A stretch of 64,000 nt of DNA, taken from assembly GCF_007990935.1 (NCBI RefSeq), contig NZ_BJXJ01000021.1, forward strand, positions 17,400-81,399. Direction: 5' to 3'. The notes below the pieces were generated by a model. It searched no databases. It had not been told where the DNA came from and saw only the letters and a list, made by a program, of their open reading frames with translations. Shown here in pieces: positions 29,531 to 38,571 of the stretch (its first letter is position 1; each line of letters begins with the position of its first letter). The position numbers and the translations under genes were made by a program. This stretch comes from Vibrio sagamiensis NBRC 104589 (GTDB taxonomy: Bacteria > Pseudomonadota > Gammaproteobacteria > Enterobacterales > Vibrionaceae).

Positions 29531-29989
29531 TTATCGAACATCAACGTCTTCGATATCATTTTGTTTAAGCCAATTTACTTTGACACCAGCTTGATCAAAC
29601 ATATCTTGACTGACTTGAATTTTATCGGCCCAGCGAGATAAAAAATCTTCAGATTGTTGTGGGCAATTGACTCTTGAAATACCAGTTTGAATAATCTTCG
29701 CTGCACAATTAGGGCATGGAAAGTGGGTTACCCAAATATCACAGCCATCTAAATCTCGTTTAGAAAATAAAATTGCATTTTCCTCTGCATGGAGTGTTTT
29801 GAGGTACTTGAGTTCTCTTTCATCAGTATCGACGCTATCAGATACTCCATGCGGGTAACCATTAAACCCCACTGACACGATGCGGTTTTGTTTTGTAATT
29901 ACTGCACCTACTTGCGTTGAAGGATCTTTGCTCCACGAGGCAACCAACTCAGCCATTTGGTAAAAGCGTTTCTCCCATTTACTATTCAT
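29531..29989 (-). CDS. deoxycytidylate (dCMP) deaminase-like protein
   Basis: The 152-residue protein has the cytidine-deaminase zinc motifs HAEENAIL and PCPNCAAKI. The first holds the zinc-binding His and catalytic Glu, the second the two zinc-binding Cys. The overall length and the motif SKDPSTQVGAVITKQNRIVSVGFNGYP fit dCMP deaminase, which makes dUMP for thymidylate synthesis, or the related ComEB family. It appears monocistronic. Confidence 0.9.
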   Translation of the reverse strand: MNSKWEKRFYQMAELVASWSKDPSTQVGAVITKQNRIVSVGFNGYPHGVSDSVDTDERELKYLKTLHAEENAILFSKRDLDGCDIWVTHFPCPNCAAKIIQTGISRVNCPQQSEDFLSRWADKIQVSQDMFDQAGVKVNWLKQNDIEDVDVR

Positions 29990-30153
29990 CTTTGTGTTCT
30001 CTGTAATGGTTGTGATAAGCGAATAATAGCGTACTTTTAAAAAAAATCCTAAGTGTCTTGAAGGCCAGATAATTTTTAGGTTACTTTAATTACAGCCTGC
30101 TCCATTCTTTTTGCTTTTAATTTTACTTGAGTTTACTTAGCTGTACTTTCCAG

Positions 30154-30567
30154 TCAGAATTGTACTTTTTGACGTTGCTGTTTTTTTGTTGCTTTTTTCG
30201 TTTTATTATCTAGCCTGCGCCGCTGAGAGGAACGAGTAGGTTTGGTTGCTATACGTTTTTTGTTTTCTTGAGTTGCTGAAAGGATCAAAACTTTTAAACG
30301 TTGGATTGCATCTTCTTTGTTTTGCTCTTGAGTACGAAATTGTTGAGCTTTAATTATAATCACACCATCTTTTGTAATTCGATGATCGGAAAGTGATAAC
30401 AGTTTCTGTTTATAGGATTCAGGTAGTGCGGAATGATGGATATCAAAACGTAAATGGATCGCGGATGAAACCTTGTTTACGTTTTGACCTCCATTTCCCT
30501 GGGCTCGAATAGCAGATAATTGAACTTCCCATTCCTGAATAACGACTGAGTTTGATAGTGTGATCAT
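30154..30567 (-). CDS. arfB: alternative ribosome-rescue factor ArfB
   Basis: The 137-residue protein has the release-factor GGQ motif (QGNGGQNVNKVSSAIHLRF) and a highly basic C-terminal tail (KKRIATKPTRSSQRRRLDNKTKKATKKQQRQKVQF). These two features define ArfB (YaeJ), which hydrolyses peptidyl-tRNA on stalled ribosomes, the tail entering the empty mRNA channel. It lacks codon-recognition domains. The gene seems to be transcribed alone. Confidence 0.95.
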   Translation of the reverse strand: MITLSNSVVIQEWEVQLSAIRAQGNGGQNVNKVSSAIHLRFDIHHSALPESYKQKLLSLSDHRITKDGVIIIKAQQFRTQEQNKEDAIQRLKVLILSATQENKKRIATKPTRSSQRRRLDNKTKKATKKQQRQKVQF

Positions 30568-30681
30568 GTTTTTCTGTATAAATAATGCTTCAGAGTTTAT
30601 GGCTAGAACTACACTACCATTATGAGGTTGGTAATAGAAGAGTAATTAATTTGATGTGGTTTAGAAAAAGGTGAAGGTTAA

Positions 30682-30709
30682 GTACCCAAGTAAAAGGTTA
30701 CTTGGGTAC
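30682..30709. terminator. perfect hairpin, terminator-like (CCCAAGTAA family)
   Basis: GTACCCAAGTAA and TTACTTGGGTAC form a perfect 12-bp stem around AAGG. It lies between the FKBP and arfB genes, past the FKBP stop. No strong U-run is present on either strand. It belongs to the repeated CCCAAGTAA hairpins of this window. Confidence 0.7.
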
Positions 30710-30736
30710 AGAAAGCACCTGAATGAAATAGGGGAA

Positions 30737-31210
30737 TTAGTTTATCTCTAATAATTCAACATCAAAAATAAGGACACTGGCTGGAGGAATCGGTCCACTG
30801 CCACTTTTTCCATAACCAAGCGTACTTGGGACAAATAGGCGAACTTTTTCTCCCGTAACCATGTATTGTAAACCTTCTTGCCAACCTTTAATTACTTGTT
30901 TTAAACCAAAGGAAATAGGCTCACCTCGTTCAACTGAGCTATCAAAGACAGTGCCATCGATTAATGTACCATGGTAGTGAACTTTGACTTTATTCCCCAG
31001 TGCTGGATGAACCTCGCCAGAGCCAGATTGTAATACTTGGTACTGTAGGCCACTTTCTGTTGTGATTACCCCTTCTTTTTTGCCATTTTCTAAAAGAAAC
31101 GCCTGGCCTTCTGCAAAGTTTGACTCTGCCGCTTTATGTGTTGTCCATGTTCGGTAAATAAAAAAGCCTGCAAGAAAGAAAATAATAGCTGGAAATAGAA
31201 ACTTAGACAC
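30737..31210 (-). CDS. FKBP-type peptidyl-prolyl cis-trans isomerase
   Basis: The 157-residue protein has an N-terminal membrane anchor (FLFPAIIFFLAGFFIYRTW) and a C-terminal FKBP domain with VKVHYHGTLIDGTVFDSSVERGEPISF, the substrate-pocket segment VIKGWQEGL, and GYGKSGSGPIPPASVLIFDVELL. It should catalyse proline isomerisation facing the periplasm. It is 13 bases from the DsbA-like lipoprotein gene on the same strand, so the two form a likely envelope protein-folding operon. Confidence 0.92.
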   Translation of the reverse strand: MSKFLFPAIIFFLAGFFIYRTWTTHKAAESNFAEGQAFLLENGKKEGVITTESGLQYQVLQSGSGEVHPALGNKVKVHYHGTLIDGTVFDSSVERGEPISFGLKQVIKGWQEGLQYMVTGEKVRLFVPSTLGYGKSGSGPIPPASVLIFDVELLEIN

Positions 31211-31223
31211 AGTGGCTCCTTAG

Positions 31224-31856
31224 TTATTCTGGTAGTTGAAGTAGGTAGTTAATCGTTTTTGCAATCGACTCTGGTGTATTATGACCAGAAGTTAATACTT
31301 GGTATTTGCCATTAACGATGAACATAGGAACTGAATGAATATTGCCAACTGTTGTAACTTTTTCTGCTTCTTTCATTAATTGAAATAGTTTGGCTTTTTG
31401 CTCATCACTAAGTTGATAAGGGCTGATCAAGTTACGTGACTGAAATACATTGTCTACTGCTGCTTGGCGTTCTTCTGGTTCAGCATTGGCATTCATTTGC
31501 ACGACAGTGAATAGGTCGCTCATAAATGCTTTGTCAGGTGTTCCATTAAGTTGCATTACTGCGGTGTAAAAGATGATTGCGCTAATCTGAGCATTCTCGT
31601 TGAACGTAACATGTAATTTTTTAATGTTTTGTTCGGTAATGGCTTCTATTTGCGGTATAAACTGTTCCATCTGTCTACAGTGACCACAATTCAGGGAGAA
31701 GGCTTCTGTTAGCGGAGGCAGGTTGTATTCAGTAAGATCAGTTGGCAAAGCTTGGTACTGTTTGCCTAGTTGTGGCTGATTATTGCCGTTATCACATGCT
31801 ACTAAGCCTATAACAGTGGCAATTAGAAAGGCATTTTTCAAAAGAGAATTGATCAT
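31224..31856 (-). CDS. DsbA-family thiol-disulfide lipoprotein
   Basis: The 210-residue protein has a lipoprotein signal (FLIATVIGLVACD, with Cys21 as the predicted lipidated residue) and a thioredoxin-like fold of the DsbA type. The redox motif is CGHC, in the context FSLNCGHCRQM; the cis-proline is in HSVPMFIVNG. It should act at the outer or inner membrane on periplasmic disulfides. DsbA itself is soluble and usually has CPHC, so this is a paralog. It is paired with the FKBP isomerase gene. Confidence 0.88.
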   Translation of the reverse strand: MINSLLKNAFLIATVIGLVACDNGNNQPQLGKQYQALPTDLTEYNLPPLTEAFSLNCGHCRQMEQFIPQIEAITEQNIKKLHVTFNENAQISAIIFYTAVMQLNGTPDKAFMSDLFTVVQMNANAEPEERQAAVDNVFQSRNLISPYQLSDEQKAKLFQLMKEAEKVTTVGNIHSVPMFIVNGKYQVLTSGHNTPESIAKTINYLLQLPE

Positions 31857-32105
31857 GTTTATGCTCTGAAAATTGAAACTGACATTAGTTTATCGATTAA
31901 CATAGGTTACGGGAACCCTAAAAATGACTTGTTACATTAAAGTCGAACAGTAAAATATACCCAAGGCGTAAGCTACTTTGGCACGATAGGTGCTTAATAA
32001 GTTAAAAGAGCAGTAAAGTTTTTGACCGCTTGGGTTGAATATACCCAAAATTTCGAGAAGTTACTCAGTGACAGTGACACGTATAAATTTGACGTTGGTA
32101 ATGGT

Positions 32106-32729
32106 ATGAAATATTGTTTTTTAATCGTATGTGCTCTTCTTGCGGGTTGTGGTAGCATCAGTTCAGAGATTCCATTTGGTGGTGATATGTTGGATACGGC
32201 GCCAAGCAGTAGCTCACAACTTAAGCATCCGAATTGGGGAAATGCGCAGACTTACTCAACCACGCCTCGCTATAGCGTCCCTTCGCCGCGTTCATTACCC
32301 AATAACTCTCAAGGCTTAAGCTCTTTGGAGATGTTTTTGGATAGATATCAGATTGCTTACGAAACACTCGATAGCGGTCACGTGATGGTTAAATTGAAAG
32401 AGCAGGTTCATTTCGAGTCTGGTTCAGTTAAGCTCTCTCTGCGTTCTCAAGATTGGTTACGACAACTTGGCAACTACCTGTCAGAAACATCTGATATTGA
32501 TGTCGTGATTGATGGGCATACTGATAGTACCGGTCAAGCTACGTTTAACGATGGACTTTCCGAGAAAAGAGCAAGAGAAGTTGAAAAGCAGCTACTCGCG
32601 ACGAAGTTGCCTCGCCATAGAGTGTTCTCACGCGGCTTTGGCGAATTTGCTCCGCAGTGCAGTAATGCAACCGCTGGTGGGAAAGCATGTAATCGAAGAG
32701 CTGAACTGACCCTGATTGTTTCCCAGTAA
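32106..32729 (+). CDS. OmpA-domain outer-membrane lipoprotein
   Basis: The start at 32106 gives a 207-residue protein with a lipoprotein signal (CFLIVCALLAGCG). The C-terminal half is an OmpA-like peptidoglycan-binding domain: VVIDGHTDSTGQATFNDGLSEKRAREVEKQL contains the conserved Asp and Arg that bind diaminopimelate. The middle (about residues 25-80) is low-complexity and Ser/Pro-rich. A role in envelope anchoring is likely. The longer frame from 32022 would put the signal peptide internally, so I reject it. Confidence 0.85.
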   Translation: MKYCFLIVCALLAGCGSISSEIPFGGDMLDTAPSSSSQLKHPNWGNAQTYSTTPRYSVPSPRSLPNNSQGLSSLEMFLDRYQIAYETLDSGHVMVKLKEQVHFESGSVKLSLRSQDWLRQLGNYLSETSDIDVVIDGHTDSTGQATFNDGLSEKRAREVEKQLLATKLPRHRVFSRGFGEFAPQCSNATAGGKACNRRAELTLIVSQ

Positions 32730-32751
32730 AAAAGAAATCACTGGATTTATA

Positions 32752-32805
32752 CCCAAGTGACTTCAAGATGCTTGATTCAGAGCGAGGTCACTGAGTCGAA
32801 TTCAA
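32752..32805. repeat. dispersed intergenic repeat (TACCCAAGTGACTTCAAGATG type)
   Basis: The sequence TACCCAAGTGACTTCAAGAT, then a GCTTGATTCAGAGCGAGGTC segment and CACTGAG, resembles a repeat I recall as common in Vibrio spacers. Partial copies of its start occur at 31957, 32038 and 49734. Identity of the family is from memory. Confidence 0.5.
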
Positions 32806-32927
32806 ACAAGACAACAAGGTGAAATAGTAGGCTCTTTTTATTTTTCATAAAAAGAAGGTTGTCTAACGTAAGAACAGGCTCAGTAACACACTCCTAAAGG
32901 GTGAACGTTTTTAACTCACAAACGTGG

Positions 32928-33287
32928 TTAACGAAACTCTTTTTCTATGTAGGCGATAATATCAGAGGACTCATAAAGCCATTGTGTCTCGCCGTCTTTA
33001 TCAATGCGTAAACAAGGTACCTTAACACGTCCGCCACCTTGCTCTAAAGCTTGACGGTGAGTGAGATCATTTTTTGCATCGCGTAATTCAATGTTGACTG
33101 ATTGACGCTTCATTGCTCTTCTAACTTTTACGCAGAAAGGACATGCTTCGAATTGATAGAGGGCATAGTTTTTGGCTTTTTCATCAATACGCTGCTGTTC
33201 TTCAGGTGAACGTTTCACGCCTCGCGGAGAGAAAATTACGTTAAGAATTAAAATAATTTTGCCTAAAATTAAACGAATTAGCTTCAT
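32928..33287 (-). CDS. glutaredoxin-like protein with membrane anchor
   Basis: The 119-residue protein has an N-terminal hydrophobic segment (KLIRLILGKIILILNVIFSP) and a thioredoxin-fold domain with the CPFC motif (FEACPFCVKVRRAMKR), cis-proline VPCLRI and C-terminal ESSDIIAYIEKEF. This is the glutaredoxin / glutathione-S-transferase N-terminal type. It is likely tethered to the inner membrane. Substrate unknown. Confidence 0.85.
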   Translation of the reverse strand: MKLIRLILGKIILILNVIFSPRGVKRSPEEQQRIDEKAKNYALYQFEACPFCVKVRRAMKRQSVNIELRDAKNDLTHRQALEQGGGRVKVPCLRIDKDGETQWLYESSDIIAYIEKEFR

Positions 33288-33366
33288 CGTATTCTCTTTA
33301 TAATAATGTGAAAACTCAGACAGAGTGTCTGTGCCTATAATATTGAAACAGTTTACCAGCTGTATG

Positions 33367-33915
33367 TTAGTGACAAAACCAGTTCTTACACTTTTTTAGC
33401 CAGTGCAGAATACCACTCACTTTCTTAGGGTTTGCTTGTTTACCCATTTGGTAACTTTGAATAAACTGATTTAATAGTTCATCGGTATCAATGTTTTGGA
33501 ATAACAGTTCAGGACCTAGCAGCTTTTGTGACTGAAGCGCATGTTCATAAGCAAGCGTATCATCCATATGCAAATAACCTTGAGTGTACAACCAAAGGTG
33601 TGTGACCAATATAAGCTCTTGAGAAACTTGGTTGTTAAATTTTATGGCATATTGATCACCCAAAGTTTCACTCAAAACTTGCTGCATTTTCCGTGATGGT
33701 GATGCACTTTGCTCGTATTGAGCACTTGTTTCAATATGAGATTTCGTCAGTAATCCAAGCAAATGTAACTTTGCGTCTATATGAGGCTTATTTTCACAAA
33801 CTTTTTGGAAAAGTGGTGATTGTGTTGTGATCCAATGATCTTGCACATTTTTGTTTTGACTGATGGCTGAGATGCATTCGACTTGCATCTCTTGTAGTAA
33901 ATCACTGAGAAACAT
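33367..33915 (-). CDS. conserved protein downstream of yaeQ, function unknown
   Basis: A soluble, mostly helical protein of 182 residues. It has no signal peptide and no motif I recognise. The ATG at 33915 has AGGAAAA upstream and overlaps the end of yaeQ by 14 bases, indicating co-translation. The longer frame to 33972 runs further into yaeQ and lacks a ribosome site. Confidence 0.7.
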   Translation of the reverse strand: MFLSDLLQEMQVECISAISQNKNVQDHWITTQSPLFQKVCENKPHIDAKLHLLGLLTKSHIETSAQYEQSASPSRKMQQVLSETLGDQYAIKFNNQVSQELILVTHLWLYTQGYLHMDDTLAYEHALQSQKLLGPELLFQNIDTDELLNQFIQSYQMGKQANPKKVSGILHWLKKCKNWFCH

Positions 33916-34462
33916 AATTTTCCTGCAGCTCTTTAACGATGAGTTCGATATGTTGTTCATTAATATCAACAAATATAGAAGAGCCTGATATCATTATTGA
34001 TAGGTTTGTACCACGAACTAAATGCTGAGAAACGGTATCGATAGTATCATAATCGAAACTAAAGACATCAACAGGTAGCATGTTAAGTTTACCTGCATTT
34101 TTCTCCCACCAAACCGTTGCTTTGGTATTGTAGGTATAGACTTTAACATGCTGAGCGAGGCGTGTTGCTTTTTTTATTCGTTCAGGCTCTGGCTCTCCAA
34201 TCTCGATCCAGCTAGCAATACTTTGATCATCTTTTACATGCCATAAATCCGGCTCCTCAATAGTCGATAAACCTTTGGTGAACTCTAAGTTGCTCTGAGC
34301 ATTCAAGCAATATGCAAATATACGGGCAAGCATTCGCTGAGGTTTTTCGGAAGGGTGGAGTGCGATGATCAAATTTGTGGAATCGTAATAGTCATGATTC
34401 ATATCTGAAATCGCGATACGAAACTTGTAAATTGTTGGTTTTAAAGCCATTTTTAATTTCAT
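33902..34462 (-). CDS. yaeQ: YaeQ family protein
   Basis: The 186-residue protein matches YaeQ: MALKPTIYKFRIAISDMNHDYY, then EPDLWHVKDDQSIASWIEIGEP, then VYTYNTKATVWWEKN. The fold is related to PD-(D/E)XK nucleases, and the conserved acidic and Lys residues are visible, but function is unproven. The start may be the ATG at 34462 or the one four codons later at 34450, which matches the usual family N-terminus. It is coupled to the downstream gene by overlap. Confidence 0.93.
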   Translation of the reverse strand: MKLKMALKPTIYKFRIAISDMNHDYYDSTNLIIALHPSEKPQRMLARIFAYCLNAQSNLEFTKGLSTIEEPDLWHVKDDQSIASWIEIGEPEPERIKKATRLAQHVKVYTYNTKATVWWEKNAGKLNMLPVDVFSFDYDTIDTVSQHLVRGTNLSIMISGSSIFVDINEQHIELIVKELQENYVSQ

Positions 34463-34474
34463 TATGTTGAAGGT

Positions 34475-34502
34475 AAAAAAATAGCCAGCAAAATGCTGGC
34501 TA
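34475..34502 (-). terminator. terminator of the cold-shock gene
   Basis: Stem TAGCCAGCA / TGCTGGCTA with a three-base loop, followed on the minus strand by seven U residues. It lies 20 bases past the csp stop. Confidence 0.9.
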
Positions 34503-34522
34503 CATATCAGAATCTGTAAGGA

Positions 34523-34732
34523 TTAAACTAGAGTGATTTTCTCAGCTTGTGGACCTTTTTGACCTTGAGTGATTTCGAACTCAACCTTCTGACCTTCGAT
34601 AAGTGTACGGAAGCCGTCGCCTTGAATTGCAGAGAAGTGAGCGAAAACGTCTGGACCATTTTCTTGTTGGATAAAGCCGAAGCCTTTAGTTTCGTTGAAC
34701 CACTTAACTGTACCAGTCGATTTGTTAGACAT
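34523..34732 (-). CDS. cold-shock (CspA-family) RNA chaperone
   Basis: The 69-residue cold-shock domain has both RNA-binding motifs: KGFGFIQQ (RNP1) and VFAHFSAI (RNP2). It binds single-stranded RNA and DNA and melts secondary structure. AGGAAAT lies ahead of the start at 34732. A long AT-rich leader lies upstream, as in cold-inducible csp genes, but I cannot assign a specific cold box. It is monocistronic, with a strong terminator. Confidence 0.95.
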   Translation of the reverse strand: MSNKSTGTVKWFNETKGFGFIQQENGPDVFAHFSAIQGDGFRTLIEGQKVEFEITQGQKGPQAEKITLV

Positions 34733-35345
34733 GTCTATTTCCTAATATCTAATTTTGGGTAAATCTTCGCCTAATCGGCGCTTATAGCGTGGAAAAAATA
34801 AATTGCTATTGCGTACCACAGGACGGGGGAGTTACGAGTAATCCAACGAAATGTGAAAACAAAGAACTTTCTTTCTAGCTGAGTTCGAGTCTAGGTTAAA
34901 TCCCGTAAGAGTCAACCTATATTAGCAGTCTATGGACAAATATTTGTATTTAGTCACTCTATGAGTGGTATGCTTTTGATGAATTCTCAAATAAATGCGG
35001 CTTTTGAGCGTTTTTTTTGCTCGTTTCAGTACTATTTATAGATGTATTCATTGTTTATGAAGAGTACTAAAAATGATAGAAGTTACAACAAAAATAGCAT
35101 GGGCAAGAAAGCTTTAGAACAGAAAAATGTATATTATCAAACCGTGAAACTTTTGAAGTCTATCTTTTACTTCGTTAAAGCTAACCTATGTGGTGGATTA
35201 TTTTGTAATTTATACCATTTTCTATAAAATAACCTATAGAGATGTTGTATTTTCCGGTTAAGATGCTTTGAAATGTCGATCATCAAGTCAACCTCCTCAA
35301 GTTATTTGAGGAGCAACAACCCCCCAACTATAGGTGCAAGAGAGA
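34733..35345. other. intergenic region between csp and yddG
   Basis: About 610 bases with no convincing gene. The left part is the csp leader (minus strand). A strong hairpin, CTCCTCAA / TTGAGGAG (35293-35313, five-base loop), lies ahead of the yddG-type gene; it has no U-run and may act in the 5' leader. A 61-residue frame at 35042-35227 has no ribosome site. Confidence 0.45.
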
Positions 35346-36308
35346 ATGAATATGTTATCGTCACAAGGTCGGTTTACAGTATTTGGATGCATTGCTATTT
35401 TAGCATGGAGCGGACTGTTAGGAATGACTCGACTTGTGACTGAAAATTTTGGCCCTGTTGGTGGCGCTGCAGCTTTGTATTCTTTAAGTTCCCTTGTTCT
35501 TTTAGTCGTCGTTGGCATTCCAAAACTGTCCAATTTTCCACTCAGATATTTACTCTTAGGTGGTGCTATGTTTGTGTGTTATGAAATGTTTCTTGCACTG
35601 TCTTTAGGGTATTCTCATACACGGTCTCAATCAATTGAAGTATCGATAGTTAATTATTTGTGGCCAGCATTGACAGTGTTATTTGCGGGACTAGGGAGTA
35701 ATAAAAAAGCGAGTTGGTTGTTATATCCGGCGGTGCTATTAGCTTTTTTAGGTGTAGCCTGGACAGTAAGTGGTGAAAATGGGCTCTCATTAGATACCCT
35801 CGTTACCCATGTAAATAGCAATCCGATAGTATATATAATGGCCTTTTCAGGAGCTATTATTTGGGCATTTTATTGTAACTTGACTCAAAAGCTACAATCC
35901 AAACATAATGCAATTACCATTTTTTTTATTGCAACAGCGGTTTCGCTTTGGATAAAGTACTTTTTATCTGATCAACCAGCGATGACTATTAGTTGGTCTG
36001 GATGTGTTTATTTAATTATTGCTTCACTGCTAATGTCCGGTGGGTATGGTCTTTGGAATGTTGCCATTGTTGGTGGGAACATGGTAGTCCTTGCAACATT
36101 GTCTTATTTTACTCCTATTTTTTCAGCTTTATTTTCTTCAATTTTACTTGGTGTCAGTTTAAGTCACAGTTTTTGGCAAGGAGTTGCAATGGTGACGATT
36201 GGCTCATTACTTTGTTGGCTTATAACTAGAGATAAAAATGGAGACAGTGATGAGAACAAGGTTAATGACAATACTATGGTAAGAAAGAACCGAGAACCTT
36301 TAAGTTAA
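35346..36308 (+). CDS. yddG: EamA/DMT-family aromatic amino acid exporter (YddG-like)
   Basis: This 320-residue protein has ten predicted membrane helices and the EamA architecture. The segment QSIEVSIVNYLWPALTVLF and the overall length resemble YddG, which exports Phe, Tyr, Trp and analogues such as methyl viologen. The start could be the ATG at 35346 or at 35352; AGGTG and AGAGA are upstream. It is a single gene. The C-terminal tail is charged and cytoplasmic. Confidence 0.82.
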   Translation: MNMLSSQGRFTVFGCIAILAWSGLLGMTRLVTENFGPVGGAAALYSLSSLVLLVVVGIPKLSNFPLRYLLLGGAMFVCYEMFLALSLGYSHTRSQSIEVSIVNYLWPALTVLFAGLGSNKKASWLLYPAVLLAFLGVAWTVSGENGLSLDTLVTHVNSNPIVYIMAFSGAIIWAFYCNLTQKLQSKHNAITIFFIATAVSLWIKYFLSDQPAMTISWSGCVYLIIASLLMSGGYGLWNVAIVGGNMVVLATLSYFTPIFSALFSSILLGVSLSHSFWQGVAMVTIGSLLCWLITRDKNGDSDENKVNDNTMVRKNREPLS

Positions 36309-36450
36309 AGTGTCATAAAATTTTGATTGAGCATAACAAACGGATAATAAAATGGACATTGTTATCATGAAGGTGCTTTTATGCGACTTGTGTAAGCATC
36401 AAAAGCAACGATAATTTCAATCGTGACTAAAAAATACGGTGAATAATAAA

Positions 36451-37344
36451 CTAGTAAGCAACATTTAAATGTAACTGAAGTTTGAATTGGTGCTTAGATA
36501 AGCGAGTTGTTAGTTGTCTTCTCGTGTGTTCTAAAGTATCCAATTTTAGTGTGTTTTTATCGATATGAACATCAACATCAACTCTAAGCTCTTGACCAAC
36601 TTTAGTAATTCCTGCAAGTTTAAGGTTATGCTCAGTTACTTTTTCAATTTCTAATACATCCCTTCCAACACGCTGGCATAGTTCTTTACTTGGTGACATC
36701 ATCAGTAGTTCACGGAGTGCACCAACCAACATATCAAAAGGAACTTTAAGAAAATATGCCCCCATCATTAGCATCATTATTGGGTCAGCGTATACTGCAT
36801 AATGTGATAAAGAAGTTAAAGAGATTAGCCAAGCGATGATGAAGCCAGCCGTAACAGCAACGCTCAGTAATGTATCCATTTGCCACTGTTTTTTCTCAGC
36901 TTCGATCAAGCCAGAAGAAAACAAACGGCTTTTTTTAGACATGTACCACCAAGCATACCCACAACCAATAACGTTAATAACCCCAAATACTGTTGCAATT
37001 GATGCATCGACACCACTGCCGCCAGATAAAAGAGTCATGAAAGCAGAGATAAGAGAAAAGGCTACAATGACCAAAATTACGATTGCTTTAATTGCGATAA
37101 CAATAGGCTCAAGAACTGCTTTTCCAAAGGGGAATGCTGCTTTAGAAGGTTTATTGATGTAGTATGATGCGGCAAGTGACAACAAAGTTAGCAGTAAACT
37201 AATGAGAGAATATACGCCATCAAAAATGATAACAATGGATCCAACAAGCAAGCCGAGTACCATTCCTCCAACAGCAAAACATGATGTTAAAAGCGCAGAA
37301 AAAGTGAGTACATGATTTTCGTTTTTACTTGTCCGGTCACACAT
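36451..37344 (-). CDS. cation diffusion facilitator (CDF) transporter
   Basis: The 297-residue protein has the CDF layout: six membrane helices with the metal-site motif FDGVYSLISLL in the second and YADPIMMLMM in the fifth, then a cytoplasmic domain (about residues 205-297) ending LQLHLNVAY. CDF proteins export Zn2+, Mn2+, Fe2+ or related ions by proton exchange. The FDGVYS form (D in place of the usual HxxxD first pair) is a variant; the metal is not predictable. A single gene on the minus strand. Confidence 0.87.
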   Translation of the reverse strand: MCDRTSKNENHVLTFSALLTSCFAVGGMVLGLLVGSIVIIFDGVYSLISLLLTLLSLAASYYINKPSKAAFPFGKAVLEPIVIAIKAIVILVIVAFSLISAFMTLLSGGSGVDASIATVFGVINVIGCGYAWWYMSKKSRLFSSGLIEAEKKQWQMDTLLSVAVTAGFIIAWLISLTSLSHYAVYADPIMMLMMGAYFLKVPFDMLVGALRELLMMSPSKELCQRVGRDVLEIEKVTEHNLKLAGITKVGQELRVDVDVHIDKNTLKLDTLEHTRRQLTTRLSKHQFKLQLHLNVAY

Positions 37345-37519
37345 AAAAATGCCTTTTAAAATTTACACAATTAATATTGTTCACTGTTAGTGAGTATTTA
37401 GGCAAATTATAATTGTGCAACTTTTGAACGATTCTTGGTTGGTTTGGAAATAATTGTTTATATTTCAATCGTTTGTGTGAGATTATGGCTGTCAGTATTT
37501 TTGTCGCTCAGTGGTGGGT

Positions 37520-38398
37520 TTAAAAGTCAAAAATATATTCACTCAATTTATCGGCTAGCCAATTCATGGCGGGATGCTCAGTTTGACCGCTGGGTTCAAA
37601 CATACAATAATCTTCCTGCGTTAAACCATAAGTATGCTTGATTACGGCGAGTTTTTGTTGACGCAAATAGTGTCTTATAAGCGGCTCGGGTAAAACACCC
37701 CAAGCATCCTCTTCGAGTATTGTGTTTAGCATATAATCAAAACTGGAAAAGCCAATGTATCGGTTTGAAAAAGGCTGCAATTCAGGGTTGTCTTTTTCGT
37801 TTAGATATACCATAAGTGCTTGCATCTGATTCCTAAGAACGTCATCTGTAACACGCCCCATTTGATTGAGACGATGACCAAAATGACAGACAGACATCAT
37901 TCGAATTTTCCCTAACGGGTTATATCTTATGTGTGGGTCATCTACACGTTCATAATCGACACCGAATGCGAAATCAACTTGTTGAGTAGTGACTAAGTTC
38001 GCTAAATCACCGCTAGAGGCAAGAATCAAATTGAATGTTGTTGAAGGAAATCGGTTGTTTAAAGTATGTGATAGTTCTTGCCAGAGTTCATCAGGGAGCG
38101 AATCATCACGAGCAATCCAAACTTCAGCATTAAAACCCTCCGAGACTTGAGCGCAAGTTTTTTTAATTCGTTGTTGAATGACTAGCAGATGTTCACAATC
38201 CTTAAGGATCGCTTTTCCTGCTTCTGAAAGTGTTAATGTATTCCCTGTACGATTGAATAACTCGACACCGAGATCTTTCTCTAACGCTTTGAGTGACATA
38301 CTAAGTTTCGTTCTGTTACAACCCATTTGACGGGCTGCTTCCGAGACTGAACCACATTCAGATGTGGCACAAAAAGCTTCAACTTGCGTTAAGTTCAT
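37520..38398 (-). CDS. LysR-family transcriptional regulator
   Basis: The 292-residue protein has the LysR N-terminal winged helix-turn-helix (EAFCATSECGSVSEAARQMGCNRTKLSMSLKALEKDLGVELFNRTGNTLTLSEAG) and a C-terminal ligand domain (about 90-290). It may control the divergent methyltransferase gene at 38572, as LysR proteins often regulate a divergent neighbour; this is inference. No ligand can be predicted. Confidence 0.92.
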   Translation of the reverse strand: MNLTQVEAFCATSECGSVSEAARQMGCNRTKLSMSLKALEKDLGVELFNRTGNTLTLSEAGKAILKDCEHLLVIQQRIKKTCAQVSEGFNAEVWIARDDSLPDELWQELSHTLNNRFPSTTFNLILASSGDLANLVTTQQVDFAFGVDYERVDDPHIRYNPLGKIRMMSVCHFGHRLNQMGRVTDDVLRNQMQALMVYLNEKDNPELQPFSNRYIGFSSFDYMLNTILEEDAWGVLPEPLIRHYLRQQKLAVIKHTYGLTQEDYCMFEPSGQTEHPAMNWLADKLSEYIFDF

Positions 38399-38571
38399 AT
38401 TTTAAACCTGTAACGTCAGAATTTTAACCCATAAAAAAGTGCGAAATGATTAGCCTATTGATACTTGTTATAAGGGTATCAAAAAAAAACATATTGCACA
38501 GATAAGTTTATGGCGTTTTGACATTTTTACGGTACTCTATTGGAGTAAAACAAGTGAACATGGAGGTAACA

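Noticed and set aside
32022..32105. Upstream extension of the OmpA lipoprotein
   Set aside because: It would place the lipoprotein signal (LLAGC) internally; the ATG at 32106 gives a normal lipoprotein.
35042..35227. A 61-residue plus-strand frame between csp and yddG
   Set aside because: No ribosome site, no family, and an AT-rich setting.
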